Positions 1 to 4,543 are shown, numbered from the stretch's first letter. The stretch: 6,445 nucleotides of DNA from Calditrichaeota bacterium AABM5.125.24 (GCA_002127415.1 MWJR01000327.1:1-6445), one strand, 5' to 3'. The notes: generated by a model from the letters alone, not told the origin. Numbers and translations are program-made.

Positions 1-553
1 TCAGGACCCCGCCTTCACCCGATCCCGCAAGCTGCACCGGATAGATCGTAACCGGAACTATCGGGGTTCCGCGGAATACGGTGATTCCCCCCACAGCGGC
101 GGGTTCCGGCGGATCGTAGGATTGCGGATTGCGGATTGCGGATTGCGGATTGCGGATTGCGGATCGCGGATTGCGGATTGCGGATCGCGGATCGCGGATT
201 GCGGAATTAAATCCGATACCCGAAGCCGTATCGAAGTGATTACTGCGGGCGCTGCGGACCTGGAGCTCAACACGATGACCGGATGGAACGGCCACCCAGC
301 GGGTGATGGCGGGGATCTCCCGACCATCGCAGGTCCAGGTCATACCCTCCCCTGCAGCCTGAAGTTCCAGGGCTAACTCCTCAGCGGCCATAAAGGGGGA
401 GCTGAAGCTGAGGGTGATGCCGTCAGCACCCCGATCTTGAACCTGTAGCTCAGGTCCAGGGCTGACTGCTGCTCCAGCAGAACCTATTATGTGTGGTGTC
501 ACACTTAAGTGTGACACCATAAATATGATGGCAGATGCAAGTAGCCGGTTCAT
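1..553 (-). CDS. Secreted protein with gingipain-like (C25) propeptide, 5' part only
   Basis: The reading frame opens at ATG 553 and stays open for 184 codons to the left edge, so the catalytic part lies outside the window. An AGAGGT ribosome site sits a few bases upstream. The N-terminus (MNRLLASAIIFMVSHLSV) looks like a signal peptide. A segment containing PGPELQVQDRGADGITLSF and later ITRWVAVPSG resembles the propeptide of C25 peptidases and related FCB secreted proteins. Residues after about 145 (YDPPEPAAVGG, then FRGTPIVPVTIYPVQ) match the conserved 'G-x-x-x-R-x-x-x-I-V-P-V-x-I-Y-P-V-Q' stretch that I know from these proteins. Family assignment is from recognition of these motifs only; no Cys/His catalytic residues can be seen. 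Between the two conserved parts, about residues 117-145, sit four seven-residue units (SAIRNPQ-like) encoded by the heptamer array. The frame is the same on both sides of it, so the gene is not broken. It could instead be another secreted protein sharing this N-terminal region. Confidence 0.68.
   Translation of the reverse strand, partial: MNRLLASAIIFMVSHLSVTPHIIGSAGAAVSPGPELQVQDRGADGITLSFSSPFMAAEELALELQAAGEGMTWTCDGREIPAITRWVAVPSGHRVELQVRSARSNHFDTASGIGFNSAIRDPRSAIRNPRSAIRNPQSAIRNPQSYDPPEPAAVGGITVFRGTPIVPVTIYPVQLAGSGEGGVL
121..204. repeat. 12-copy tandem heptamer array (ATTGCGG)
   Basis: Twelve uninterrupted 7-bp units: nine ATTGCGG and three with a single T-to-C change (ATCGCGG, at 163-169, 184-190 and 191-197). 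Total length is 84 bp, which is 28 codons, so the enclosing minus-strand gene stays in frame. Because 7 is not a multiple of 3, the peptide repeats every 21 bp as SAIRNPQ/SAIRDPR variants. The unit has no stop codon in any of the six frames; read on the plus strand it gives the RIADCGL pattern. Arrays of this kind are scattered through many genomes of uncultured bacteria. Confidence 0.97.
494..519. repeat. 26-bp perfect palindrome inside the signal-peptide coding region
   Basis: Every base from 494 to 519 pairs with its mirror partner around a centre at 506/507 (core CTTAAG, outer arm TGGTGTC). It lies within codons of the probable signal peptide of the gene starting at 553, encoding roughly MVSHLSVTP. 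The outer arms GGTGTC...GACACC are the same as those of the palindrome at 3970-3994. In mRNA it could form a strong hairpin about 35 bases after the start codon. Confidence 0.9.
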
Positions 554-616
554 TTGACCTCTATATCCCCAGTTAAACAATTAGCATTTCATATAAATAT
601 AAGATACTAAAAAGTT
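554..616 (-). promoter_or_regulatory. AT-rich leader and possible promoter of the C25-like gene
   Basis: About 45 bases between 571 and 616 are strongly AT-rich in contrast to the surrounding GC-richer DNA, and contain TATATT-like hexamers on the minus strand. Next to the start is the AGAGGT ribosome site. This is the natural place for the promoter of the gene starting at 553, but I see no convincing -35/-10 pair and no clear Bacteroidetes-type TAnnTTTG box. Confidence 0.3.
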
Positions 617-654
617 CACGCAGCGGCAACCATTCCACCATCGTTTTGGTTAAG

Positions 655-689
655 GCCGGGTTGATCCGTCAGTTGACGGACAGCTCGGC
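655..689. repeat. Imperfect palindrome / hairpin
   Basis: Bases 655-671 pair with 674-689 around a two-base loop: 16 base pairs, two of them G-T, with A664 bulged. The outer stem begins GCCGGGTTG and the inner stem is TCCGTCA/TGACGGA. It is one of three palindromic elements filling the gene-free stretch between 554 and 873. Confidence 0.75.
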
Positions 690-706
690 GTTGTGAATTG
701 GTTCCG

Positions 707-725
707 GCCGGGTTAAGAACCCGGC
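707..725. repeat. Short palindrome, CGGGTT-AAGAACCCG family
   Basis: Perfect 8-bp arms GCCGGGTT (707-714) and AACCCGGC (718-725) around the loop AAG. Its central 15 bases differ at one position from those of the palindrome at 3970-3994, and the next pair out has changed from C-G here to T-A there, so the stem is kept. There is no T-run on either side, so it is unlikely to be a simple intrinsic terminator. Confidence 0.8.
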
Positions 726-728
726 TAA

Positions 729-852
729 TGCTTAGTTGCCAAATAAACGTATTCGACAACCTGTAGTCGGGGTTGTCCTCAACCCCGACTGTCGGGCTTG
801 AGACAGCCCCGACTACGGACTTCTACGATACGCGCTCTTCCGCAACTAAGCA
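729..852. repeat. Composite 124-bp inverted repeat (MITE-like)
   Basis: The ends are perfect 11-bp inverted repeats, TGCTTAGTTGC (729-739) and its complement at 842-852. Inside lies a second near-perfect inverted repeat, 763-816, centred on position 790: 763-777 pairs with 802-816 (one G-T pair), and the pairing continues inwards with one unpaired base (C778) and one mismatch (783/797). The stretches between the outer and inner arms share only short matches. There is no coding capacity. The left end starts soon after the palindrome at 707-725, and the right end lies 21 bases past the acetyltransferase stop. I could not identify a target-site duplication. Confidence 0.7.
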
Positions 853-873
853 CTATTGTGCCCGTGATTGTTA

Positions 874-1473
874 TCATCCACCGTGGGTCCCGTATTCCCA
901 GATCAGCTCCTCCATCTTCTTCCAGGCGGGTTCGAGCTTCATTGAGAGGATGAGCACATCGTTATACCGGTCGCCCCAGTCCTTTGCCCAGTCCTTCAGC
1001 ACAGCCTCTACGGTGAACCCGAGACCGGCGAAGTGAGTCAGCAGCCTCTTCTGCGGGCTGACCAGCTCGATGACCACCCCCTCGACCTCAGCCTTCTGCG
1101 CGATGGAGAGCAGCTCATAGACCATCAGCGCAGCCAGGCCTTTCCTGCGGTGGTCGGGGTGCACGATCCCCCTTAACCCCGCGAGGTGTCGGGTCCAGCC
1201 GTATTCGCGAAGGTGCATAGACCAGTCTGCGATGATGTTCTCCTGGTGCAGCGCAACCAGCGGTATCACCTTATTCAGATTGCTGTTATGAACCCATTCG
1301 TGAATCACCGCCGGATCGGTGACGTCATCGCGGAAATATACCCGCTCCTCAGGTGGAAGACCCTTCATGAAGCGTGCCAGTTCGGCCTCATCACCTGGCT
1401 CAAGAACCCGCACAGCCACCTCCAGATCGTCTGACAGCCGCACCTGCTTTGGATATGTGGAAAGATCGAGCAT
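874..1473 (-). CDS. GNAT-family N-acetyltransferase
   Basis: A 199-residue protein predicted to transfer an acetyl group from acetyl-CoA to an unknown amine. The acetyl-CoA-binding motif A is clear at residues 103-117: GIVHPDHRRKGLAAL, with the R-R-K-G-x-A pyrophosphate loop. The N-terminal half (VRVLEPGDEAELARFMKGLPP, then ERVYFRDDVTDPAVIHEW) resembles the GNAT domain of the Pat-type protein-lysine acetyltransferases, but no cyclic-nucleotide or CoA-ligase domain is attached. The later part, with HFAGLGF, fits the usual GNAT motif B region. The start is set at ATG 1473, because AAAGGAGGT lies just upstream; a TTG at 1488 would place the ribosome site inside the gene. It lies 139 bp downstream of rsgA on the same strand, too far to prove co-transcription. 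The substrate cannot be told from sequence. Confidence 0.9.
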   Translation of the reverse strand: MLDLSTYPKQVRLSDDLEVAVRVLEPGDEAELARFMKGLPPEERVYFRDDVTDPAVIHEWVHNSNLNKVIPLVALHQENIIADWSMHLREYGWTRHLAGLRGIVHPDHRRKGLAALMVYELLSIAQKAEVEGVVIELVSPQKRLLTHFAGLGFTVEAVLKDWAKDWGDRYNDVLILSMKLEPAWKKMEELIWEYGTHGG

Positions 1474-1476
1474 TCT

Positions 1477-1485
1477 ACCTCCTTT
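1477..1485 (-). promoter_or_regulatory. Shine-Dalgarno site fixing the acetyltransferase start
   Basis: On the minus strand the sequence reads AAAGGAGGT, then AGA, then ATG at 1473. This near-perfect match to the 16S rRNA tail favours ATG 1473 over the in-frame TTG at 1488. Confidence 0.88.
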
Positions 1486-1487
1486 CA

Positions 1488-1515
1488 ATTTCGGACTTAG
1501 GATTTGTGATTGCGG
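1488..1515. repeat. Degenerate heptamer array related to the 121-204 repeat
   Basis: Four successive 7-bp units, ATTTCGG, ACTTAGG, ATTTGTG and ATTGCGG. The last is identical to the unit of the 12-copy array at 121-204 and the others are diverged from it. The array lies directly upstream of the acetyltransferase ribosome site, in its 5' leader. Confidence 0.6.
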
Positions 1516-1534
1516 ATTTTAATAGGAAATCCGC
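1512..1534. repeat. Small inverted repeat in the acetyltransferase leader
   Basis: Arms GCGGATTT (1512-1519) and AAATCCGC (1527-1534) with a seven-base loop, overlapping the last heptamer unit. It could form a hairpin in the 5' leader of the acetyltransferase mRNA; a function is not evident. Confidence 0.5.
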
Positions 1535-1612
1535 CAGTCTAAAATGTGACAGTTGCGCGCCCTTGACTTAATTTGACCTGTGGTTTACATTTCAGTCAGG
1601 AGCGGCACAAGG

Positions 1613-2560
1613 TTATGGGCTTTCCGCCTCGCTCAGAAGTTTCAGGTAGCTCCTGTATCGTTTAAGCGGCAGTTCAGGCGTTCCGGCAACCGCTTGGACG
1701 ACACAGCCGGCCTCGCCCCGATGCAGGCAGTCCCTGAAGTGACATCCTGGGGCAAGTTCTTCGATCTCCCGGAAGGTTGAGGCCAGGCGATCCTGCGTCA
1801 TTCCCCAAGGGGCGCACTCCCGAAGACCGGGCGTGTCGGCGAGCCATCCACCCTGCTCCAGTCTGTGCAGTTCAGTAGCGCTGGTAATGTGTCGTCCTTT
1901 ACCGGTGGCACGACTGATCTCGCCGATCTTCAGGTTCAAGCTCGGGTCAATGCGGTTGGCCAGCAGCGATTTGCCCACACCCGATGACCCGGCCAGTAGT
2001 GTCACCAGCCCGACGATTATCTTCGCCAGCTCCAGGATTCCATAGCCCGTCAAGGCACTGGTGAATATAATCTCATCCACCGCGCCCTGATAGTTCGTTC
2101 GCCAGCGGTCGAGTCGTTCTGGTGGCACCAGGTCAACCTTGTTCACCACCAGCATCGCCGGGACACCACCCAGCGCCGCAGTCACCAGCAGCCGGTCGAC
2201 CAGTCCGAACGGTGTTTCAGGCTGATCTACAGAGGCGACAACTACAGCCAGATCGAGATTGACAGCTATAACCTGGGGAACGGATTTGGGCCCCGATGCG
2301 CGCCTGGTGAACTCACTCTTCCGGGGCAGCGGCGGCTCAGGCCTCCACCCGTGAGTCCCTCTCCTCAGCATCAGCCGGTCTCCGGGTGCCAGGGCCCGAC
2401 CCCGGGCCCCGAGACGCCATCGCCCCGGGATGTTCACCAGAGCCCGCTCATTGTCAACCAGCACCCTGGCCCGGTTACCGACAGCCCACAATACCAACCC
2501 CTCCACAGGTGGCACAGAACTGCTCTCATCTGACGGTGATGGCGTAGCTGCAGAGGACAT
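1613..2560 (-). CDS. rsgA: Small ribosomal subunit biogenesis GTPase RsgA
   Basis: A 315-residue circularly permuted GTPase that helps the 30S subunit mature in the cytoplasm and is stimulated by ribosomes. An N-terminal OB-fold region spans about residues 20-80. The GTPase motifs appear in permuted order: G4 NKVD at 140-143, a TSA G5 at 167-169, the P-loop GSSGVGKS at 191-198, and G3 DTPG at 242-245. The C-terminal zinc site is intact, with Cys273, Cys278, His280 and Cys286 in GCHFRDCLHRGEAGC. Length is close to the family norm. An in-frame TTG at 2563 directly precedes ATG 2560; the upstream frame has no other good start before the stop at 2621-2623. No purine-rich ribosome site is visible before either, which is unusual beside its neighbours. 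The first 18 or so residues are Ser/Pro-rich and probably disordered. It is transcribed divergently from the EIIA/PII-like pair. Confidence 0.97.
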   Translation of the reverse strand: MSSAATPSPSDESSSVPPVEGLVLWAVGNRARVLVDNERALVNIPGRWRLGARGRALAPGDRLMLRRGTHGWRPEPPLPRKSEFTRRASGPKSVPQVIAVNLDLAVVVASVDQPETPFGLVDRLLVTAALGGVPAMLVVNKVDLVPPERLDRWRTNYQGAVDEIIFTSALTGYGILELAKIIVGLVTLLAGSSGVGKSLLANRIDPSLNLKIGEISRATGKGRHITSATELHRLEQGGWLADTPGLRECAPWGMTQDRLASTFREIEELAPGCHFRDCLHRGEAGCVVQAVAGTPELPLKRYRSYLKLLSEAESP

Positions 2561-2680
2561 CAAGCTGAGGAGTGTTCGACCTTTGACAACTATTGATCGG
2601 GGTTTGAAACAGGCTCTGAGTCAGAAATATACCGGCAGGCACAGTGATTACCAGCGCCCAATGCAGGCGTCATAAGCATG

Positions 2681-2720
2681 TCCCTGCGCTTGCCCCTGCG
2701 AAAGCAGGGGAAAGCAGGGA
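2681..2720. repeat. Two-tier hairpin with GAAA tetraloop, copy 1
   Basis: The inner stem CCCCTGC (2693-2699) pairs with GCAGGGG (2704-2710) and is closed by a GAAA tetraloop (2700-2703). The outer stem TCCCTGC (2681-2687) pairs with GCAGGGA (2714-2720), leaving a small asymmetric internal loop. The copy at 3835-3874 has the same two-tier plan and loop but different stem sequences. Confidence 0.85.
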
Positions 2721-2816
2721 TGACACCCCTGCCAGTTGGAATATCATAAAACCTCGAGAGCTGCTTGTCTTTAATAGCTCAAAATAAGCATTTCAGGGGT
2801 AAAGTCAAGCTCTAAG

Positions 2817-2839
2817 CATTTAACCGTCAGCGTTAAATG
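2817..2839. promoter_or_regulatory. 8-bp inverted repeat, possible operator of the EIIA/PII-like operon
   Basis: CATTTAAC (2817-2824) and GTTAAATG (2832-2839) are perfect inverted copies separated by seven bases, about 90 bp upstream of the EIIA start. AT-rich arms with this spacing are typical of a dimeric repressor or activator site, but the regulator is unknown and the site could equally be a weak mRNA hairpin. Confidence 0.35.
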
Positions 2840-2930
2840 GTCAGTAGTGGCCGATTTATCGAGCTCCATTAGGTTCGGGCTCAGCAAGCCGGCCCCCACG
2901 CTGACCGCTGAAAGCCATTAAAGGACTTCT

Positions 2931-3407
2931 ATGAAGCTTTTTCAACTATTGAATCCAGACCGGATAAAGCTGGATATTCAGGCTAAAGACCGTGAAGGGG
3001 TAATCGAGGAGCTGGTGAACCTGCTGGCTGAGGCAGGTGACCTTCAGGATCACGAGGCAGTGAGTAAAATGGTCATCGACCGGGAGATGGAGGTAGGCAC
3101 CGGTATCGGCTACGGTGTGGCCATCCCTCACACAGAACCGGGGCCATTCCACGAACCGCTGGCTGCTCTGGGCAGGTTGACCCGGGGAATTGACTTCCAG
3201 GCCCCGGACAGCGAACCGGCTCGGTTGATATTCCTCCTCCTGACGCCGGAAAGCGCACCGGCGCTGCACGTGAGGCTTCTGGCACGTATCTGCCGACTGC
3301 TCAAGTCAGAAGAGCTGCGCAGGCGACTGTTGAGCGCTGAGAACCCACGCGCTGCAGCTGAGGCGATCGCCGAGGCTGAAGCCGACTTTCCCGAGTTGAC
3401 GCTATGA
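2931..3407 (+). CDS. PTS EIIA-domain protein (fructose/PtsN type)
   Basis: A 158-residue single-domain cytoplasmic protein of the fructose-specific EIIA / nitrogen-PTS EIIA superfamily. The family accepts phosphate on a histidine and passes it to a sugar transporter or acts as a regulator. The signature GTGIGYGVAIPHTE covers residues 56-69, with the phosphorylatable His67; a second conserved His is at 113 in ALHVRLLARI. Length matches a lone EIIA domain. ATG 2931 is preceded by AAGGA with a five-base gap. The stop overlaps the ATG of the PII-like gene in an ATGA, so the two are almost certainly one operon and coupled in translation. No EIIB, EIIC, HPr or enzyme I gene is in view, so a regulatory role is more likely than sugar transport; that is inference. 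I leave the symbol blank because PtsN and orphan EIIA domains cannot be separated here. Confidence 0.92.
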   Translation: MKLFQLLNPDRIKLDIQAKDREGVIEELVNLLAEAGDLQDHEAVSKMVIDREMEVGTGIGYGVAIPHTEPGPFHEPLAALGRLTRGIDFQAPDSEPARLIFLLLTPESAPALHVRLLARICRLLKSEELRRRLLSAENPRAAAEAIAEAEADFPELTL

Positions 3408-3754
3408 GCCGGCTGAAGCTGCTCTTCATCGTCCTGAACCAGGAGGAGCACCTCGACGAGCTGCTCGAGGCTTTTGTTGAGCTCGACGTGCGTGGTGCGA
3501 CCGTCATCGACTCGGTAGGAATGGGGCAGATTATCTCCCACGACATACCCGTCTTCGGAGGTCTGCGCAGCCTGATGACCGGTTCCAGACCTTACAACAA
3601 GACCATATTCACAGTGGTCGAAGAGGATAAGATCCAGGAGATTGTTAAGGTCTACGAGCAGATTTGCGGGTCTATCGACGAACCGGGCACCGGGCTCATC
3701 TTCACCATTCCGGTCGATTTCGCCAGAGGGCTGCCCGGCGAGGCGCTTCTTTGA
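3404..3754 (+). CDS. PII-like signalling protein
   Basis: A 116-residue protein with the length and pattern of the PII superfamily: a first beta strand LKLLFIVLN (4-12), a helix HLDELLEAFVELDV, a strand GATVIDSVG (31-39), a central loop about 42-64, a strand KTIFTVVEE (66-74), a helix IQEIVKVYEQICG (77-89) and a final strand LIFTIPVDFARGL (98-110). PII trimers bind nucleotides or small metabolites and control partner proteins. The canonical T-loop tyrosine and the TGxxGDGKIF B-loop are not present: the loop here has SHDIPVFGG, and the end reads EPGTGLIFTIPV. It is therefore a non-canonical PII-like protein, not GlnB/GlnK. It overlaps the EIIA gene by four bases and has no good ribosome site of its own, as expected for translational coupling. 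The ligand and partner are unknown; the EIIA protein is the obvious candidate partner. Confidence 0.75.
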   Translation: MSRLKLLFIVLNQEEHLDELLEAFVELDVRGATVIDSVGMGQIISHDIPVFGGLRSLMTGSRPYNKTIFTVVEEDKIQEIVKVYEQICGSIDEPGTGLIFTIPVDFARGLPGEALL

Positions 3755-3775
3755 TGAGTTACTGTGCTGTCTGTA

Positions 3776-3804
3776 GTAGGGGCGATGTTTAACATCGCCC
3801 CTAC
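3776..3804. repeat. 29-bp perfect palindrome (GTAGGGGCGATGTT arms)
   Basis: Arms of 14 bp, GTAGGGGCGATGTT (3776-3789) and its complement (3791-3804), around a single T. It begins 21 bases after the PII-like stop. 'GTAGGGGCG...CGCCCCTAC' palindromes are common dispersed repeats in genomes of uncultured bacteria (general knowledge). The lack of a T-run argues against a typical intrinsic terminator. Confidence 0.9.
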
Positions 3805-3809
3805 ATCAA

Positions 3810-3885
3810 GCGAAGAGTAACCCTGCAGAGCTTGCCCCAGCGCATGTCCTGACGAAAGTCAGGAAAAGCTGGGGTTACGTTTCGC
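3810..3885. repeat. Composite hairpin with GAAA tetraloop, copy 2
   Basis: Inner stem TCCTGAC (3847-3853) and GTCAGGA (3858-3864) closed by GAAA (3854-3857). Middle stem CCCCAGC (3835-3841) and GCTGGGG (3868-3874). An outer pair of arms, 3810-3822 and 3873-3885 (GCGAAGAGTAACC against GGTTACGTTTCGC), matches at 11 of 13 positions. The two-tier core has the same plan as 2681-2720. Confidence 0.8.
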
Positions 3886-3921
3886 AGGCTACACTTGAAG
3901 CCTGCCGGGAACGCAGTCCCG

Positions 3922-3956
3922 CTGGAGGACGCCCTCGTCCTCCAGTTATTTTGTTT
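3922..3956 (+). terminator. Probable intrinsic terminator of the EIIA/PII-like operon
   Basis: A perfect 10-bp GC-rich stem CTGGAGGACG (3922-3931) and CGTCCTCCAG (3936-3945) with loop CCCT is followed directly by TTATTTTGTTT (3946-3956). This is the form of a factor-independent terminator for rightward transcription, about 170 bases after the PII-like stop. A weaker CGGGA/TCCCG stem lies just before it (3906-3921). The stem also resembles a dispersed repeat, so termination may be a secondary role. Confidence 0.6.
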
Positions 3957-3969
3957 GGTGAATATTTAT

Positions 3970-3994
3970 GGTGTCGGGTTTAGAACCCGACACC
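3970..3994. repeat. 25-bp palindrome, CGGGTT-TAGAACCCG family
   Basis: Perfect 11-bp arms GGTGTCGGGTT (3970-3980) and AACCCGACACC (3984-3994) around TAG. The inner part matches 707-725 and the outer GGTGTC arms match 494-519, so it links the other two palindromes. It lies 41 bases beyond the stop of the small secreted protein gene, between two convergent operons. Confidence 0.9.
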
Positions 3995-4035
3995 GCGATT
4001 TGAATCCCTCCCTGCAAACCGCAAAAGCTGAACTG

Positions 4036-4500
4036 CTATCCAAACATATCGGCTTCAAAATCCAGCTTCACCTGACCAACACCATCCGCCTGACACCGGT
4101 GAAACCGGCTGAAGTTCGATTCGATCAACTGCTGTTGTTGGTCCACTACATCGACTGCATGTGGATAGACGAGGGTCTTGAGGTGATACTGTGTTAAGAT
4201 TTCAACGTAACGACCAGGAGGTTCGTTGCCATTGGCATCGAAGAATCTCTTTTGACCGACTTTTTCGCGGTCGTAATCGAAGCCGCCTCTTTCGAGGGTT
4301 GAATAGAAGTAGGCGTTCTGCCGAAAGGTCAGATGATCTGCTTCAATGAGCCCCCAGTCAGGTGAGTCGCTCACAATATGCATTGGACCGCATTCAGGAC
4401 CGATGAGGAAATTGTTGTCGGCAAGCGCCTGGCCAGAGCTTGCGCACAGAACAAGCATTAAGTAGATAACGCTGCCTGTAATTAATCTGATTGACTTCAT
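4036..4500 (-). CDS. Small secreted protein of unknown function
   Basis: I do not recognise this 154-residue protein. It starts at ATG 4500, preceded by AGGAGG with an eight-base gap, and opens with a clear signal peptide: basic MKSIRL, a hydrophobic stretch, then an AxA-type site ending QALA about residue 27. The mature part is about 127 residues, polar and aromatic-rich, with two cysteines (in PECGPM and FHRCQA) that could form a disulfide, and a run of four glutamines near VVDQQQQLIE. It has no lipobox, no membrane segment after the signal and no T9SS sorting domain. It lies 43 bp downstream of the FG-GAP gene on the same strand, so is probably in the same operon. The C-terminus is abrupt and the protein could be the remnant of a longer one, but nothing in the sequence after the stop proves this. 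Confidence 0.75.
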   Translation of the reverse strand: MKSIRLITGSVIYLMLVLCASSGQALADNNFLIGPECGPMHIVSDSPDWGLIEADHLTFRQNAYFYSTLERGGFDYDREKVGQKRFFDANGNEPPGRYVEILTQYHLKTLVYPHAVDVVDQQQQLIESNFSRFHRCQADGVGQVKLDFEADMFG

Positions 4501-4543
4501 GACCAGATCCTCCTTTATGATTGAATTGAACTTTTTCTGCAAT

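Larger units (their letters stand above)
2561..2930. other. Divergent intergenic region, no gene
   Basis: These 370 bases separate rsgA (leftward) from the EIIA/PII-like pair (rightward) and must hold both sets of start signals. I find no credible ORF on either strand. It contains the GAAA-loop hairpin at 2681-2720 and the inverted repeat at 2817-2839. A TATATT hexamer on the minus strand near 2625-2630 could be a -10 box for rsgA, but no matching -35 is evident. Confidence 0.7.

Noticed and set aside
121..204. CRISPR array
   Set aside because: The units are seven bases long and contiguous, with no spacers.
58..327. Minus-strand ORF of about 89 codons through the heptamer array
   Set aside because: It is out of frame with the gene starting at 553, starts without a ribosome site, and its product has no family resemblance. 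The array is open in every frame, which makes such ORFs by chance.
122..376. Plus-strand ORF beginning with RIADCGL repeats
   Set aside because: It is the antisense reading of the heptamer array and of the C25-like gene; it has no ribosome site and the minus strand carries recognisable conserved sequence.
1564..1596. Rightward sigma70-like promoter (TTGACT, TTGACC near 1563-1579)
   Set aside because: There is no plus-strand gene downstream; the hexamers lie between two leftward genes and are likely chance.
2561..2930. Riboswitch upstream of the EIIA gene
   Set aside because: The hairpins seen are simple repeats far from the start, and I recognise no known aptamer core or expression platform.
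2946..3546. Minus-strand ORFs opposite the EIIA and PII-like genes
   Set aside because: They are antisense to two recognisable genes and lack start signals and family features.
3404..3754. Classical GlnB/GlnK nitrogen PII protein
   Set aside because: The T-loop tyrosine region and the TGxxGDGKIF signature are absent and there is no amtB or glutamine synthetase gene beside it; only the PII-like fold pattern is supported.
3895..4197. Plus-strand ORF of 100 codons between the convergent operons
   Set aside because: It runs through two palindromic elements and then antisense to the small secreted protein, with no ribosome site and no recognisable domain.
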